Assembly (NCBI RefSeq): GCF_012911875.1
Contig: NZ_JAAXKZ010000010.1
Location: 22,116 to 86,115 of the forward strand
From: Pseudonocardia bannensis
GTDB taxonomy: Bacteria > Actinomycetota > Actinomycetes > Mycobacteriales > Pseudonocardiaceae
Reading direction: 5' to 3'
DNA: 64,000 nucleotides
Shown: positions 42,062-51,356 of the stretch, piece by piece
Position numbering within the stretch: the first letter of the stretch is position 1
Layout of the letters: the number at the start of each line of letters is the position of its first letter
Translations under genes and position numbers: made by a program
The notes under the pieces: generated by a model
Database searches by the model: none
The model's input: the letters and a program-made list of their open reading frames with translations, nothing else
What the model was told of the DNA's origin: nothing

Positions 42062-42100
42062 AGGGCCGGGACGGCGGGCTACCCCGGCCGTCCCGGCCCT
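42062..42100 (-). terminator. Terminator hairpin of the DUF6918 gene
   Basis: AGGGCCGGGACGGC pairs perfectly with GCCGTCCCGGCCCT (14 bp) around an 11-base loop, starting 13 bp after the DUF6918 stop codon on the minus strand. No U tract follows. Confidence 0.75.
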
Positions 42101-42113
42101 CGGCGACGACGGA

Positions 42114-42557
42114 TCAGGCCGCGGCGCGGGCCTCGATCACGCGGCCCAGGCGCGGCAGGGCCTCGATGACGTTCTGCTGTGCGTTGGCGCGCAGCTTCGA
42201 GTACACCGACTTCACGGCCTCACGGCTGGTGCGCTCGGCGCGCCGGTCGGTCACGGCGAGCAGGGCCTCGGAGGCCTGCTCCGGCCGGGCCGCCAGGAAC
42301 GCGCCGAAGTCCCCGGCCGGCTGGGCCTGGAACTCGGCCCAGAAGGGCTCGAGGGCGTCGACGAACTCGTCGAGCATCGAGTCGATCGCGGACCGGATGA
42401 TCCCCGGCTTGATCTTCTTCACGGCTGCGTAGCCGGTCTTGATGACGGCGCCGGAGACGCCGCTCTTGTCGGCGACCTCCTGGTCGACCAGCTCGACCAG
42501 GTCGTCCACGACCCCGTCCCGACGGTCGGAGTCGAGCAGGCTTGCCTTCAACGTCAC
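42114..42557 (-). CDS. DUF6918 family protein
   Basis: A 147-residue protein of unknown function, all-helical by appearance: ASLLDSDRRDGVVDDLVELVDQEVADKSGVSGAVIKTGYAAVKKIKP, then ALEPFWAEF and a conserved NVIEALPRLGRVIE end. GTG 42557 has GAGGAAGGA about eleven bases upstream; the longer frame from 42647 lacks support. Probably monocistronic, with its own terminator just after the stop. Confidence 0.7.
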   Translation of the reverse strand: MTLKASLLDSDRRDGVVDDLVELVDQEVADKSGVSGAVIKTGYAAVKKIKPGIIRSAIDSMLDEFVDALEPFWAEFQAQPAGDFGAFLAARPEQASEALLAVTDRRAERTSREAVKSVYSKLRANAQQNVIEALPRLGRVIEARAAA

Positions 42558-42740
42558 GGAGTGATCGTCCTTCCTCAGATCCTGGTGCACGTGTCCTCGT
42601 GTCCGCCCCCCACGAACGCGGGGCCGGTGCGAGGCCTCGCGCAGCACGAGCGGGGCGGACGTTAGTACAAGATCGGTGGCGGGCTGCCGGGAGGGCCGCG
42701 GTGAATGACACCGCTGTCATTCGGTAGGGGCGCGCCGGGG

Positions 42741-43529
42741 TCAGCGCTCCAGTTCGACGGCGAGCCGGCCGCTGCTGACCGCGGGATCCTCGTGGAACCG
42801 CAGCTCCGCGTAGGTCACGACGGCCACCCCGACCGAGGCCAGCGACAGCGGCAACGCCAGCACCCCGCTCAGCAGGAGTTCGTTGAGCGAGCCCGGCTCG
42901 CTGACCAGCGCGACGACCGCACCGACCATCGAGGAGTACCCGAACCCGACCACGAAGAAGATCACCATGCGCCCGAACGTGGGCAGGAACCGGCGGTTGA
43001 CCAGGGTGAACGCCCGGTCGATGCCCCCGCGCTCGACGACGACGACCCCGACCAGCGCGGCGACGACCACGGTCGTGACGTAGATGCCGGGGACGACGAG
43101 CAGCAGGAGTCCGAGGAAGATCAGCACCCCGCCGACCAGGCCCCAGCCGAGCAGCGGCAACGCCCGCCCCGCCGCGAAGTGCAGCGCGGCCCCGGCCTGC
43201 ACGGGACGGCCGACCGCTTCCCGGATCGCGACGAAGACCGACGCCCCCTGGGCGAAGAGGGAGAACACGATCGCGACAACCCCGCCGGCCGCCCCGGCGG
43301 TGACCGCCGTCTCCGGGGTGGGCGCCGCCCCGCCGAGCACGATCCACTGGGCGAGCCCCCCGAGCAGCATCCCCGGCAGGGCGGCCGCGAGCTGGATCAC
43401 CGACAGCGATGGCCAGCTCCGGCGCACGACGCCGAACACCTTGCCGAACCACTGGTCGAGGTTCAGCGGCACCAGCGGGTCGGTCGACGCCGGGCGCTCG
43501 TAGCCGCCGGGCGGGGGGTACATGGACAT
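42741..43529 (-). CDS. Multi-pass membrane protein, glycerophosphodiesterase membrane-domain type
   Basis: A 262-residue protein with a Pro/Tyr-rich N-terminus, an amphipathic helix (LDQWFGKVFGVVRRSWPSL) and about six transmembrane helices, resembling the GPDPase_memb/DUF7544-type membrane domains that occur without an enzyme domain in actinobacteria. Helix ends show the VVERGGIDRAFTLVNRRFLPTFGR motif typical of the group. Role unknown. ATG 43529 is followed two codons later by a second ATG (43523). Confidence 0.65.
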   Translation of the reverse strand: MSMYPPPGGYERPASTDPLVPLNLDQWFGKVFGVVRRSWPSLSVIQLAAALPGMLLGGLAQWIVLGGAAPTPETAVTAGAAGGVVAIVFSLFAQGASVFVAIREAVGRPVQAGAALHFAAGRALPLLGWGLVGGVLIFLGLLLLVVPGIYVTTVVVAALVGVVVVERGGIDRAFTLVNRRFLPTFGRMVIFFVVGFGYSSMVGAVVALVSEPGSLNELLLSGVLALPLSLASVGVAVVTYAELRFHEDPAVSSGRLAVELER

Positions 43530-43643
43530 GGCCCGGCACCTTAGAGCGTGCCGAGCCCCGGCGCGGCTGCGTGTGCTGCCCCGAACCGGTGCTGCGGCGA
43601 TGCCGTGCGGCGGCTCGTGGCGGCGGCGTCGTAGGGTCGCAGC

Positions 43644-44132
43644 GTGCGGGAGATCCTCGAGTTGCTGGAGCGCGACGCCCACCTGTCCCACGACACCATC
43701 GCAACCATGACCGGGCTGCCGGTCGAGGAGGTCACGGCCCGGATCGCCGAGTACGAGGCGTCGGGCGTGATCCGCCGCTACAAGGCGGTCATCGACTGGG
43801 ACTCGGTGGAAGGTCAGCACTCGGAGTCGGTGACGGCGTTCATCGACGTGTCGGTCGCGCCGGCACGCGGGGTCGGGTTCGACGACGTCGCCAACCGGAT
43901 CTCGCGCTTCGGCGAGGTCCGCAGCGTCTATCTCGTCTCCGGCAGTCACGACCTGCGCTGCACGGTCGTCGGCCGCGACATCCGCGCGGTCAGCGACTTC
44001 GTCAGCCAGAAGCTGTCGACGATCGACCGGGTGCAGGCCACCGCGACCCACTTCGTGCTCAAGACCCACAAGCGCGACGGCGACGTCTTCACCGAGCCCG
44101 AACCCGACCACCGGCTGCCGGTGACGCCGTGA
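43644..44132 (+). CDS. Lrp/AsnC-family regulator paired with the transaminase (AlaR-like)
   Basis: A 162-residue regulator: winged HTH at about 1-45 (LLERDAHLSHDTIATMTGLPVEEVTARIAEYEASGVIRRYK) and a RAM domain (VTAFIDVSVAP to GSHDLRCTVVGRDI). Its stop overlaps the transaminase start (GTGA). The pairing of an Lrp-type regulator directly with this kind of class I aminotransferase matches Bacillus YugG/YugH (AlaR/AlaT), so it may control alanine metabolism in response to an amino acid. Confidence 0.85.
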   Translation: MREILELLERDAHLSHDTIATMTGLPVEEVTARIAEYEASGVIRRYKAVIDWDSVEGQHSESVTAFIDVSVAPARGVGFDDVANRISRFGEVRSVYLVSGSHDLRCTVVGRDIRAVSDFVSQKLSTIDRVQATATHFVLKTHKRDGDVFTEPEPDHRLPVTP

Positions 44133-45283
44133 AGCCGCTCAACGAGGTCATCGCCGCCTGCCCGCCCTCGGGCATCCGCCGGTTCTTCGACATCGCCGCG
44201 GAGATGGACGACGTCATCTCCCTGGGCGTCGGCGAGCCCGACTTCGTCACGCCGTGGCGCATCCGCGAGGCCGGGATCTACGCCCTCGAGCACGGGTACA
44301 CCACCTACACCTCGAACGCGGGCCTGCCGCGGCTGCGCGAGCTGATCTGCGCCGACCTGGCCGAGCGGTACGACGCCCGCTACTCCCCCGCGACCGAGTG
44401 CCTGATCACGACGGGTGTCTCCGAGGGCCTGGACCTCGCCCTGCGGGTACTGCTCAACCCCGGCGACGAGGTGATCATCCCGGAGCCCTGCTACGTCGCG
44501 TACGAGCCGTGCGTGGCCTTCGCGGGCGGGGTGCCGGTGCGGGTCCCGACCAGCTGGGAGGACGGCTTCGCGATCAGCGCCGAGGTCGTCGCCGCCGCGA
44601 TCACGCCGCGGACCAAGGCCGTCCTGATCGGCTCGCCCGCCAACCCGACGGGCGCGGTGCAGCCCAGGGAGGCGCTGGAGGCACTGGTCCGGCTCGCGCA
44701 GGAGCACGATCTCTACCTGATCTCCGACGAGATCTACGACCGGCTCACCTACACCGGTGCGCACACCTGCCTCGGTGCGCTGCCCGGGGCGCGGGAGCGC
44801 ACCGTGCTGCTCGGCGGGTTCTCCAAGGCTCAGGCCATGACGGGCTGGCGGGTCGGCTGGATCTGCGCGCCGGAGGCCGTCGCCGAGCTGTGCGTGCGGG
44901 TGCACCAGTACACGATGCTGTGCGCCCCGCACATCTCCCAGCTCGCCGCCGTCGAGGCGCTCTCGGCCGCGGAGGACGACGTCACCGAGATGGTGGCCGA
45001 CTACGACCGCCGTCGCCGGGTGTTCGTCAAGGGCCTGCGCGAGATCGGGCTGGAGTGCCCGGAGCCCGGTGGCGCGTTCTACGCGTTCCCGAGCATCCGG
45101 TCTTCGGGCCTCGACTCCGAGACCTTCGCCGAGCGGCTGCTCAAGGAGCAGAGCGTGGCCGTGGTCCCGGGCAGCGTGTTCGGCCCGTCCGGCGAGGGCC
45201 ACATCCGGTGTTCCTACGCGACGGCGCTGCCGCTGCTCGAGGAGGCCCTCGAGCGGATGGGCCGGTTCCTCCGCTCGCTGTAG
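44129..45283 (+). CDS. Class I/II aminotransferase (AlaT/YugH-like)
   Basis: A 384-residue fold type I PLP transaminase: SLGVGEPDFVTP, TTGVSEGLDLALRVLLNPGDEVIIPEPCYVAYEP, SPANPTGAV, SDEIYDRLTYTGAHT and the PLP Lys in GGFSKAQAMTGWRVGW. The closest recognisable relatives are alanine/aspartate-type aminotransferases such as YugH; exact specificity is uncertain. Translation is coupled to the preceding Lrp-type gene. Confidence 0.88.
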   Translation: MKPLNEVIAACPPSGIRRFFDIAAEMDDVISLGVGEPDFVTPWRIREAGIYALEHGYTTYTSNAGLPRLRELICADLAERYDARYSPATECLITTGVSEGLDLALRVLLNPGDEVIIPEPCYVAYEPCVAFAGGVPVRVPTSWEDGFAISAEVVAAAITPRTKAVLIGSPANPTGAVQPREALEALVRLAQEHDLYLISDEIYDRLTYTGAHTCLGALPGARERTVLLGGFSKAQAMTGWRVGWICAPEAVAELCVRVHQYTMLCAPHISQLAAVEALSAAEDDVTEMVADYDRRRRVFVKGLREIGLECPEPGGAFYAFPSIRSSGLDSETFAERLLKEQSVAVVPGSVFGPSGEGHIRCSYATALPLLEEALERMGRFLRSL

Positions 45284-45427
45284 CGGGCGCCCGACGGCCG
45301 GATCACCTGGATCTGCCGCACCTGCACCCGCGTCCTGCGGTGGCGGATCGAGGCCCTGCTACCGGTGGCGTCGCCGACGGTGGCCCTCGGGCTCCTACTA
45401 CCCCGGCCCCGGGACGCGGCGGCCTGA
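45284..45427 (+). pseudogene. Possible gene remnant without start codon
   Basis: Directly after the aminotransferase stop, in the same frame, an open stretch of 47 codons reads RITWICRTCTRVLRWRIEAL then LLPVASPTVALGLLLPRPRD before TGA 45427. It has no ATG or GTG near its beginning and no ribosome binding site. The CxxC pair and the aromatic/basic pattern look protein-like, but I do not recognise a family. It could be the end of a decayed gene or chance. Confidence 0.25.
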
Positions 45428-45478
45428 GCCTCCGGCTGTGCCGGCCGACCGCGTCGCCGACCTCGCCGGTCCGCGCAC

Positions 45479-46540
45479 CTAGGGTCCGGATCCGGCCAGG
45501 GTGAAGGACGTGCCCACCGCATTCGGCACGAACGCGGTGGGCAGCGTGGCGGCCAGCCGGTGCTGGGCCTTCCAGCCCGTGCAGTGCGCCGGCACCAGCA
45601 CGTCCGGCGCCATCTCGGCGAACGCCGCCACGGTCGGTTCGATGACCGGCTCGAAGGCCGGCCCGGTGAGGTGGAAACCGCCGAGCAGGGCGTGCAGCCG
45701 GTCCACTCCGGTCAGCCGCATCGCATGCCGGGCGATGTTCACCGCGCCGGCGTGCCCGCATCCGGTGAGCACGACGAGCCCGCGCCCACGGACGTGGACC
45801 ACCAGCGCCTGCTCGTCGAGGATCAGCGGATCGGGCTCCCAGCGCCCGTCGCGCCAGGCCTCGTGGTTCGGCAGCCCGCGCTCGAACTCCGTGGTGCGAT
45901 CGACCTCCCCGGTGATGAGAACCGAATCGTCCAGCAGCAGCGAGGGCTGCCGCCGCTCGATCACCTGCAGACCCTCGGCCTCCAGCGCGGAACGGCTCAG
46001 CGTCGGCAGCTCCCACGGCGGCTGGTCGGACAGGACGAACCGCCGCCGGCTCCAGACCAGCGGGTGCACGGTGAGCGGCAGCCCGCTGCGGCCCCGCAAC
46101 CGGGCGAGCCCGGGGAAGCCTCCGTCGTGGTCGACGTGGCCGTGGCTGAGCACCACGACCTCGATCACGCCCACGTCGAGGCCGAGCCGCTCGATGTTCA
46201 CCGCCATCCCGTCCGGGGACACCCCGGTGTCGAACAGCACGGTGTGCGACGTCGTGCCGCGGCGGGTGGTCACCAGTGCGGAGAAGCCGTGCTCGGCCAC
46301 CAGGCCGGGAAACGTGCGGCCCTCCTCGAACTGCGGGGCCGGGACCTGGGCCAGCCGGGAGAACGGCGCGCGGCGGGCGAGGCCGGTATCGCCCATCAGC
46401 GCGTCGTAGCTGTTGTCCATGAGCGTCGTGACGACGACCTCGTCGACCGGCTCCAGGGCGATGGGATCCACCGCCGGGGCCGTCGCCGGGCGCGGGATGG
46501 CCGCGGCGACCTCGGCGGGCGTGCCGCCGCCCTCACACAT
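45479..46540 (-). CDS. MBL-fold hydrolase (dihydropterin-synthase-like family)
   Basis: A 353-residue metallo-beta-lactamase-fold protein. LSHGHVDHDGGFPGL is the first metal motif; TGCGHAGAVNIARHA and LGGFHLTGP are later segments, a pattern shared with the Pfam group typified by the archaeal methanopterin-related 7,8-dihydropterin MBL proteins. In bacteria the substrate is unknown. ATG 46540 (MCEGGG) is preferred; the frame is open to 46621. Confidence 0.78.
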   Translation of the reverse strand: MCEGGGTPAEVAAAIPRPATAPAVDPIALEPVDEVVVTTLMDNSYDALMGDTGLARRAPFSRLAQVPAPQFEEGRTFPGLVAEHGFSALVTTRRGTTSHTVLFDTGVSPDGMAVNIERLGLDVGVIEVVVLSHGHVDHDGGFPGLARLRGRSGLPLTVHPLVWSRRRFVLSDQPPWELPTLSRSALEAEGLQVIERRQPSLLLDDSVLITGEVDRTTEFERGLPNHEAWRDGRWEPDPLILDEQALVVHVRGRGLVVLTGCGHAGAVNIARHAMRLTGVDRLHALLGGFHLTGPAFEPVIEPTVAAFAEMAPDVLVPAHCTGWKAQHRLAATLPTAFVPNAVGTSFTLAGSGP

Positions 46541-46556
46541 GAGCCCATGGTGGGCC

Positions 46557-47447
46557 TCACCGGCCGCGGAGGCCAGGCCCCGGGTGCGGCGGCGCTGTCC
46601 AACGGGAGGCGGCGGGCCCACGGGACAGCTCGCTCGCCAGCCCCTGCACGATCACCGGGGCCAGGTCGCGGCCGCGCCGGGCCAGCCAGGGCACGCCCTT
46701 GACGACCAGCCAGCCCGCGCGGTGCACCGCCGTCACCGTGCGCCCGCCCGAGCACCCCAGCCCGACCGGCTCCGGCACGGCGAAGCCGGCCCCGGTCAGC
46801 AGTGTCGCGAACCCGGCGGCGAGCATCCGGTGCCCGCGCTCCGAGGGGTGCAGCCGGTCGACGCTCCACGCCGCGCGCTCGTAGCCACCGGGCAGCAGGT
46901 GCAGGTCGAGCACCCCGATCCTGCGGGGATCGCTCGCCCCGATCGCATCGGTCACCGCGTTGAGCTCCTCGATCCGCCGGCGCAGCGCCCGCCGCAGGGG
47001 CGCGGGCAGCCAGAACACCCGCGTGTGGTCGTGGTAGCGCAGCATCAGCACGTGGGCCCCCGCCGCCCGCAGCGCCCCCACCGTCGTCGCGCAGTCGGCC
47101 CGCAGGGCGACGGGGTCGAAGTCCGAACGCAGCGTGTCGTTCATGCCGACGACCAGCACCGCGACGTCGGGGCGGCAGGTGAGGGCGACGGGTAGCTGTT
47201 CACGGCGCACGCAGGCCATGCGGGCCCCGGTGCGGGACAGGTTGGTCAGCACGACCTCCCCCGGCCCGCCGAGGGCGTCGCGCAGCAGGGCCGGGAAGCC
47301 ACGCCAGCCGCGGCCGGGCAGCGGGTCGCCGAGGCCCACTGCGGTGGAGTCCCCCAGGGCGACCAGGGCGCGGACCCGGCGCGCGGCGGAGGAGAACGAC
47401 GGTGACGTGGGCGGGACGGTCTGCACGGTCACGGTGGTCACCCTCAC
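46557..47447 (-). CDS. SGNH/GDSL-type hydrolase
   Basis: A 296-residue esterase-like protein with the four SGNH blocks: LGDSTAVGLGD (Ser), NLSRTGA (block II Gly), VGMNDTLRSDF (Asn) and SVDRLHPSERGH (Asp/His). No signal peptide is evident, which is unusual among secreted GDSL lipases but common among actinobacterial intracellular SGNH proteins. The C-terminal 60 residues are basic and may bind membrane. The substrate is unknown. Confidence 0.82.
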   Translation of the reverse strand: MRVTTVTVQTVPPTSPSFSSAARRVRALVALGDSTAVGLGDPLPGRGWRGFPALLRDALGGPGEVVLTNLSRTGARMACVRREQLPVALTCRPDVAVLVVGMNDTLRSDFDPVALRADCATTVGALRAAGAHVLMLRYHDHTRVFWLPAPLRRALRRRIEELNAVTDAIGASDPRRIGVLDLHLLPGGYERAAWSVDRLHPSERGHRMLAAGFATLLTGAGFAVPEPVGLGCSGGRTVTAVHRAGWLVVKGVPWLARRGRDLAPVIVQGLASELSRGPAASRWTAPPHPGPGLRGR

Positions 47448-47566
47448 CGATCCGGGCTCACCGCCGGTGTGCGACGGATGACGTGCCGCGGGACGCCCGG
47501 GGAACGTCCGGCGCCGCCCGTTCGCCCGCCCGCTCCCCCGAGGCGGTGCGCGGCGGGTGCCGGCTG

Positions 47567-48763
47567 TCAGCCGGCCGCGTTGCGGAACGCCGGGTACAGC
47601 GGCAGCACCGCGGGCGCGTCGGTGTATCGCTCACGCAGCGCCCCGGTGACGGTCACCGCGAGCTGGGCCGTCGCGTCGAGACCCTCGGCCGCCGCGGCCT
47701 CGCCGAGCCGTCGCCAGTAGTCGGCGAGCGCGGTGCTGATCCGGGGGGACCGGCCGGCGTCGGGCCCGATCATGGTGTCCCGGACCAGGATCCGTGGCAG
47801 CAGCCACCACGTGCACAGCCACACCCACAGCAGTTGCGCGTTGAGCAGCCGGCGTTCGAGCCGGGTCGGGTCGTCGAGATCGGGCCAGACCGAGGCGATC
47901 TCGTCGCGCCACGCCTCGAGCATCGCCTCGGACATGCCCTCGGGCAGCGCGAAGCTCGCCTCGCAGGCGGGGAACGGGACCCGGAAGTACGCCGCGTCGA
48001 GCGCCACGTCCCGGAAACAACCCCACTCGAAGTCGACGAACCGCACCCCGCGGCTGGTCACCAGGTTGTTGTCCGGGCAGGTGTCCGAGGGGCTGAACGC
48101 CCGGTAGCGGGTGCCCCCGAGCAGCCGCGCCGTGTCGTGCGCCTGCTGGATCGCCGCCGGGTGCGCCCGCACCCCGAGCGCGGACTCCAGCAGGTCGGGC
48201 AGCCCGGCCAGCGCGGCGCGTGCGTCGTCGGCCACCGGGTCCCGCCAGGCGCGCTCACCGAGCCTGCGCAGCAGCGCCCCGAAGTCGTTCTCCCGGCCAG
48301 CGGTGGCGGCCTGCATCCGGCCCAGCGCACGGGCCCAGCTCAACAGGTCGCGCTGCGCGGCCGCCGGGTCCGGACCGAACAGCTTGTCGGCCAGCGTGGA
48401 GCTACGTCCGAGATCCTCCAGCACCAGCAGCCGGGCATCGGAATCGTGCGCGATGATCACCGGGCTGGTCCGGACCTCCGCGGGCAGCGCGGTGAACAGT
48501 TGACAGCTGGCCACCTCGTAGTGGAACGGGTCCGGCCGGTCGGGCTCGGGCTCGGACAGGTAGTGCTTGACGACCAGCGTGCGCGGCATGGAGAACGGGT
48601 TGCGGGCCACCCGGGCCCGGGCCACCACCGACCGGGCGCTGCCCCCGAGATCCTCCGGATCCGCCAGAACCACGGTGGCGCCGAACCGCCGAGTGAGCAG
48701 ACGCTCGGCTGCAGCCAGCGCCGCGAGCACCGGCCTGGGGAAATCGGCCAGGTCACGAACCAT
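47567..48763 (-). CDS. Phosphotransferase-family protein (APH-like fold)
   Basis: A 398-residue kinase-fold protein. TLVVKHYLSEPEPD carries the ATP-binding Lys, LLVLEDLGRS the hinge, SPSDTCPDNNLV the catalytic loop (Asp and Asn present but the His that usually stands two positions before the Asp is replaced), and VRFVDFEWG the metal-binding DFE. The substrate is unknown. ATG 48763 lies 11 bp after the DUF389 stop, so it is cotranscribed with aspS and DUF389. Confidence 0.75.
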   Translation of the reverse strand: MVRDLADFPRPVLAALAAAERLLTRRFGATVVLADPEDLGGSARSVVARARVARNPFSMPRTLVVKHYLSEPEPDRPDPFHYEVASCQLFTALPAEVRTSPVIIAHDSDARLLVLEDLGRSSTLADKLFGPDPAAAQRDLLSWARALGRMQAATAGRENDFGALLRRLGERAWRDPVADDARAALAGLPDLLESALGVRAHPAAIQQAHDTARLLGGTRYRAFSPSDTCPDNNLVTSRGVRFVDFEWGCFRDVALDAAYFRVPFPACEASFALPEGMSEAMLEAWRDEIASVWPDLDDPTRLERRLLNAQLLWVWLCTWWLLPRILVRDTMIGPDAGRSPRISTALADYWRRLGEAAAAEGLDATAQLAVTVTGALRERYTDAPAVLPLYPAFRNAAG

Positions 48764-48774
48764 CGCAGGAGACC

Positions 48775-49383
48775 TTACCCGGCCGACACCCTCCGGCCCG
48801 GGAACCTCCGGTGCCGGGAGCGTCGGTTGAGCACCGGTACGACGGCGGCGGCGACCACGATGCCCACCAGGTTCACCAGGAGTTGCAGCGCCGACTCGGC
48901 GGCCCGGGCGTGCTGGCGCTCGACCAGCGCCACCGCCACGAACGCCGCCGCGGGGACGGTCGTCACCGAGATGAACACGCCGACGAGCGACGCGGACTTC
49001 GCCGAGGTCAGCGCGAGCATTCCGGCGGCGCCGGCGAGCAGCGCGACGATCAGCGAGAAGGGACCGACCGAGACCGCCGCCGGCGGTCCGAACTCCGGGC
49101 CGAGCACCATCGCCCCGACCACGGTCACCGGCGAGTCGGTGCCCGCGCCGATCGCCGCCAGCAGACATGCGATCGTGAGGAAGATCTGGAAGCTGACCGA
49201 CAGCCGGGACTCCTCGCCGGTGCGGGCCACCAGTTCGTCCCGGATGACGGCGTCGCCGGGAGGGCGCACTGCGACTCCCGGTGACACGATCAGGTGGGTA
49301 GCCCCGGGTTCGGCGAGCAGCAGGTCGCGGACGGCGTCGGTGCGCCCCGGCGGGCATATCGCCCGCCGGGGCAGCAGCGTCAC
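48775..49383 (-). CDS. DUF389 membrane protein with an apparent internal deletion
   Basis: DUF389 proteins of about 300 residues have a cytoplasmic start and six or so helices. This 202-residue version keeps the signature SFQIFLTIACLLAAIGAGTDSPVTVVGAMVLGPEFGPPAA, then jumps directly to VGPFSLIVALLAGAAGMLALTSAKSASLVGVFISVTTVPAA, which in relatives lies some 80 residues later. A whole stretch with two helices seems to be missing, in frame. It begins 12 bp after aspS and ends 11 bp before the phosphotransferase. Function unknown; it may be non-functional. Confidence 0.7.
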   Translation of the reverse strand: MTLLPRRAICPPGRTDAVRDLLLAEPGATHLIVSPGVAVRPPGDAVIRDELVARTGEESRLSVSFQIFLTIACLLAAIGAGTDSPVTVVGAMVLGPEFGPPAAVSVGPFSLIVALLAGAAGMLALTSAKSASLVGVFISVTTVPAAAFVAVALVERQHARAAESALQLLVNLVGIVVAAAVVPVLNRRSRHRRFPGRRVSAG

Positions 49384-49395
49384 CTCGGCTCCGGG

Positions 49396-51192
49396 CTAGT
49401 GGGGCTTCGCCACCGCAGGCGCAGCCGGGGACTCGCCCGGACCGGCCGGAGGCTTGGCATCCACGCCCGCCTCCTTGCGCTGCTCGGGGGTGATCGGCGC
49501 CGGCGCCTGGGTCAGCGGGTCGAACCCGCCACCGGTCTTCGGGAAGGCGATCACCTCGCGCAGCGAGTCGGCGCCCGCGAGCAGCATGGTGATCCGGTCC
49601 CAGCCGAACGCGATGCCGCCGTGCGGCGGCGGGCCGTACTGGAAGGCGTCGAGCAGGAAGCCGAACTTCTCCCGCTGCTCGGCCTCGTCCATTCCGAGCA
49701 GGTCGAACACCCGCCGCTGCACGTCGGAGCGGTGGATGCGGATCGAGCCGCCGCCGATCTCGTTGCCGTTGGCGACGATGTCGTAGGCGTAGGCCAGGGC
49801 CTGGTCCGGAGCCTCCTCGAACCGGTCGATCCATTCCTCGTTCGGCGAGGTGAACGGGTGGTGCACCGCGGTCCAGCCGACGTCGTTGCCCTTGTCGTCA
49901 CGGACCCGCTCGAACATCGGGGCGTCGATCACCCAGACGAACGCCCACGCGTTCTCGTCGATCAGCCCGACCCGGTGCGCGATCTCGACGCGGGCGGCAC
50001 CGAGCAACGCCCGGGCCTCCGACGGGTGGCCAGCGGCGAAGAAGATCGCGTCGCCGGGCGCCGCGCCGACGGTCTTGGCCAGCCCGTCACGCTCGGCGTC
50101 GGACAGGTTCTTGGCGACCGGTCCGCCCAGCTCACCGTCCTGGCCGACCGTCACGTAGGCCAGGCCGCGGGCCCCGCGCTGCTTGGCCCACTCCTGCCAG
50201 GCGTCGAACTGCCGGCGCGGCTGGTCGGCACCGCCCGGCATCACGACGGCGCCGACGTAGGGGGCCTGGAAGACCCGGAACGACGTGTCGGCGAAGTACT
50301 GGGTCAGGTCGGTCAGCTCGAGGCCGAAGCGCAGGTCGGGCTTGTCGGTGCCGAAGCGGGACATCGCCTCGGCGTAGGTCATCCGTGGGATCGGGCGCGG
50401 GATGTCGTGGCCGGCCAGCTCCTTCCACAGCGCGGCGATGATGTCCTCGCCCAGGGCGATCACGTCGTCCTGGTTGACGAAGCTCATCTCGATGTCGAGC
50501 TGGGTGAACTCCGGCTGCCGGTCGGCGCGGAAGTCCTCGTCCCGGTAACAACGCGCGATCTGGTAGTACCGCTCGGTCCCGGCCACCATGAGCAGCTGCT
50601 TGAACAGCTGCGGGCTCTGCGGCAGCGCGTACCAGGAGCCGGGGCGCAGCCGGGCCGGAACCAGGAAGTCGCGCGCGCCCTCGGGCGTCGAGCGGGTCAG
50701 CGTGGGGGTCTCGACCTCGACGAAGTCACGGTCGTGCAGCACGTTGCGGGCGATCCGGTTGGCCTCGCTGCGCATCCGCAGCGCCTTGGCCGGCCCGGAC
50801 CGGCGCAGGTCGAGGTAGCGGTGCCGGAGCCGGATCTCCTCGCCGATCTCGGTGTGCTCGTCGAGCGGGAACGGCAGCGGGGCGGACTCCGAGAGCACGG
50901 TGAGCTCGGTGGCCAGGACCTCGATCTCACCGGTGGCCAGGTCCGGGTTCTCGTTCCCGGCCGGGCGGCGGGTGACCTCCCCGGTGACCTGGACGACGAA
51001 CTCGGACCGCAGCCGGTGTGCCGCCTCGGCCATCTCGCCCTCACGGAAGACCACCTGGGCCGATCCGGAGGCGTCCCGCAGGTCGATGAAGATCACGCCG
51101 CCGTGATCGCGGCGTCGGGCCACCCACCCGGCGAGGGTCACGGTCTGTCCGGCGTTCTCGGCACGCAGCGTGCCGGCGGAGTGGGTGCGCAT
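49396..51192 (-). CDS. aspS: Aspartyl-tRNA synthetase
   Basis: Charges tRNA-Asp (and possibly tRNA-Asn). The 598 residues: OB-fold anticodon domain ([24 protein letters not shown]), class II core with [54 protein letters not shown] (motif 2), the bacterial GAD insertion, and motif 3 [13 protein letters not shown]. The C-terminal 35 residues are a Pro/Ala/Lys tail past the usual end. GTG 51195 directly before ATG 51192 is an equally possible start. Confidence 0.97.
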   Translation of the reverse strand: MRTHSAGTLRAENAGQTVTLAGWVARRRDHGGVIFIDLRDASGSAQVVFREGEMAEAAHRLRSEFVVQVTGEVTRRPAGNENPDLATGEIEVLATELTVLSESAPLPFPLDEHTEIGEEIRLRHRYLDLRRSGPAKALRMRSEANRIARNVLHDRDFVEVETPTLTRSTPEGARDFLVPARLRPGSWYALPQSPQLFKQLLMVAGTERYYQIARCYRDEDFRADRQPEFTQLDIEMSFVNQDDVIALGEDIIAALWKELAGHDIPRPIPRMTYAEAMSRFGTDKPDLRFGLELTDLTQYFADTSFRVFQAPYVGAVVMPGGADQPRRQFDAWQEWAKQRGARGLAYVTVGQDGELGGPVAKNLSDAERDGLAKTVGAAPGDAIFFAAGHPSEARALLGAARVEIAHRVGLIDENAWAFVWVIDAPMFERVRDDKGNDVGWTAVHHPFTSPNEEWIDRFEEAPDQALAYAYDIVANGNEIGGGSIRIHRSDVQRRVFDLLGMDEAEQREKFGFLLDAFQYGPPPHGGIAFGWDRITMLLAGADSLREVIAFPKTGGGFDPLTQAPAPITPEQRKEAGVDAKPPAGPGESPAAPAVAKPH

Positions 51193-51356
51193 CACGGGAA
51201 AAAGGCTATCCGGGTCCCCCCGGACGACGGCCAGCAGGTTTCCCCCTGAGCGCGCATTGCTGCACATAGCATGCAGATGCGCTTGAATTGCAGCGACGGG
51301 TGCGTCGATCCGGGGTGGCCCGGGCGGCCGCGCCAGACCGACCGAGGAGCGTGCAG

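Larger units (their letters stand above)
41747..42113. other. Gene-free spacer with two inverted repeats
   Basis: About 365 bp between rarA and the DUF6918 gene, with no credible reading frame. It contains the imperfect long palindrome 41894-41961 and the strong terminator hairpin 42062-42100; nothing else was recognised. Confidence 0.5.
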
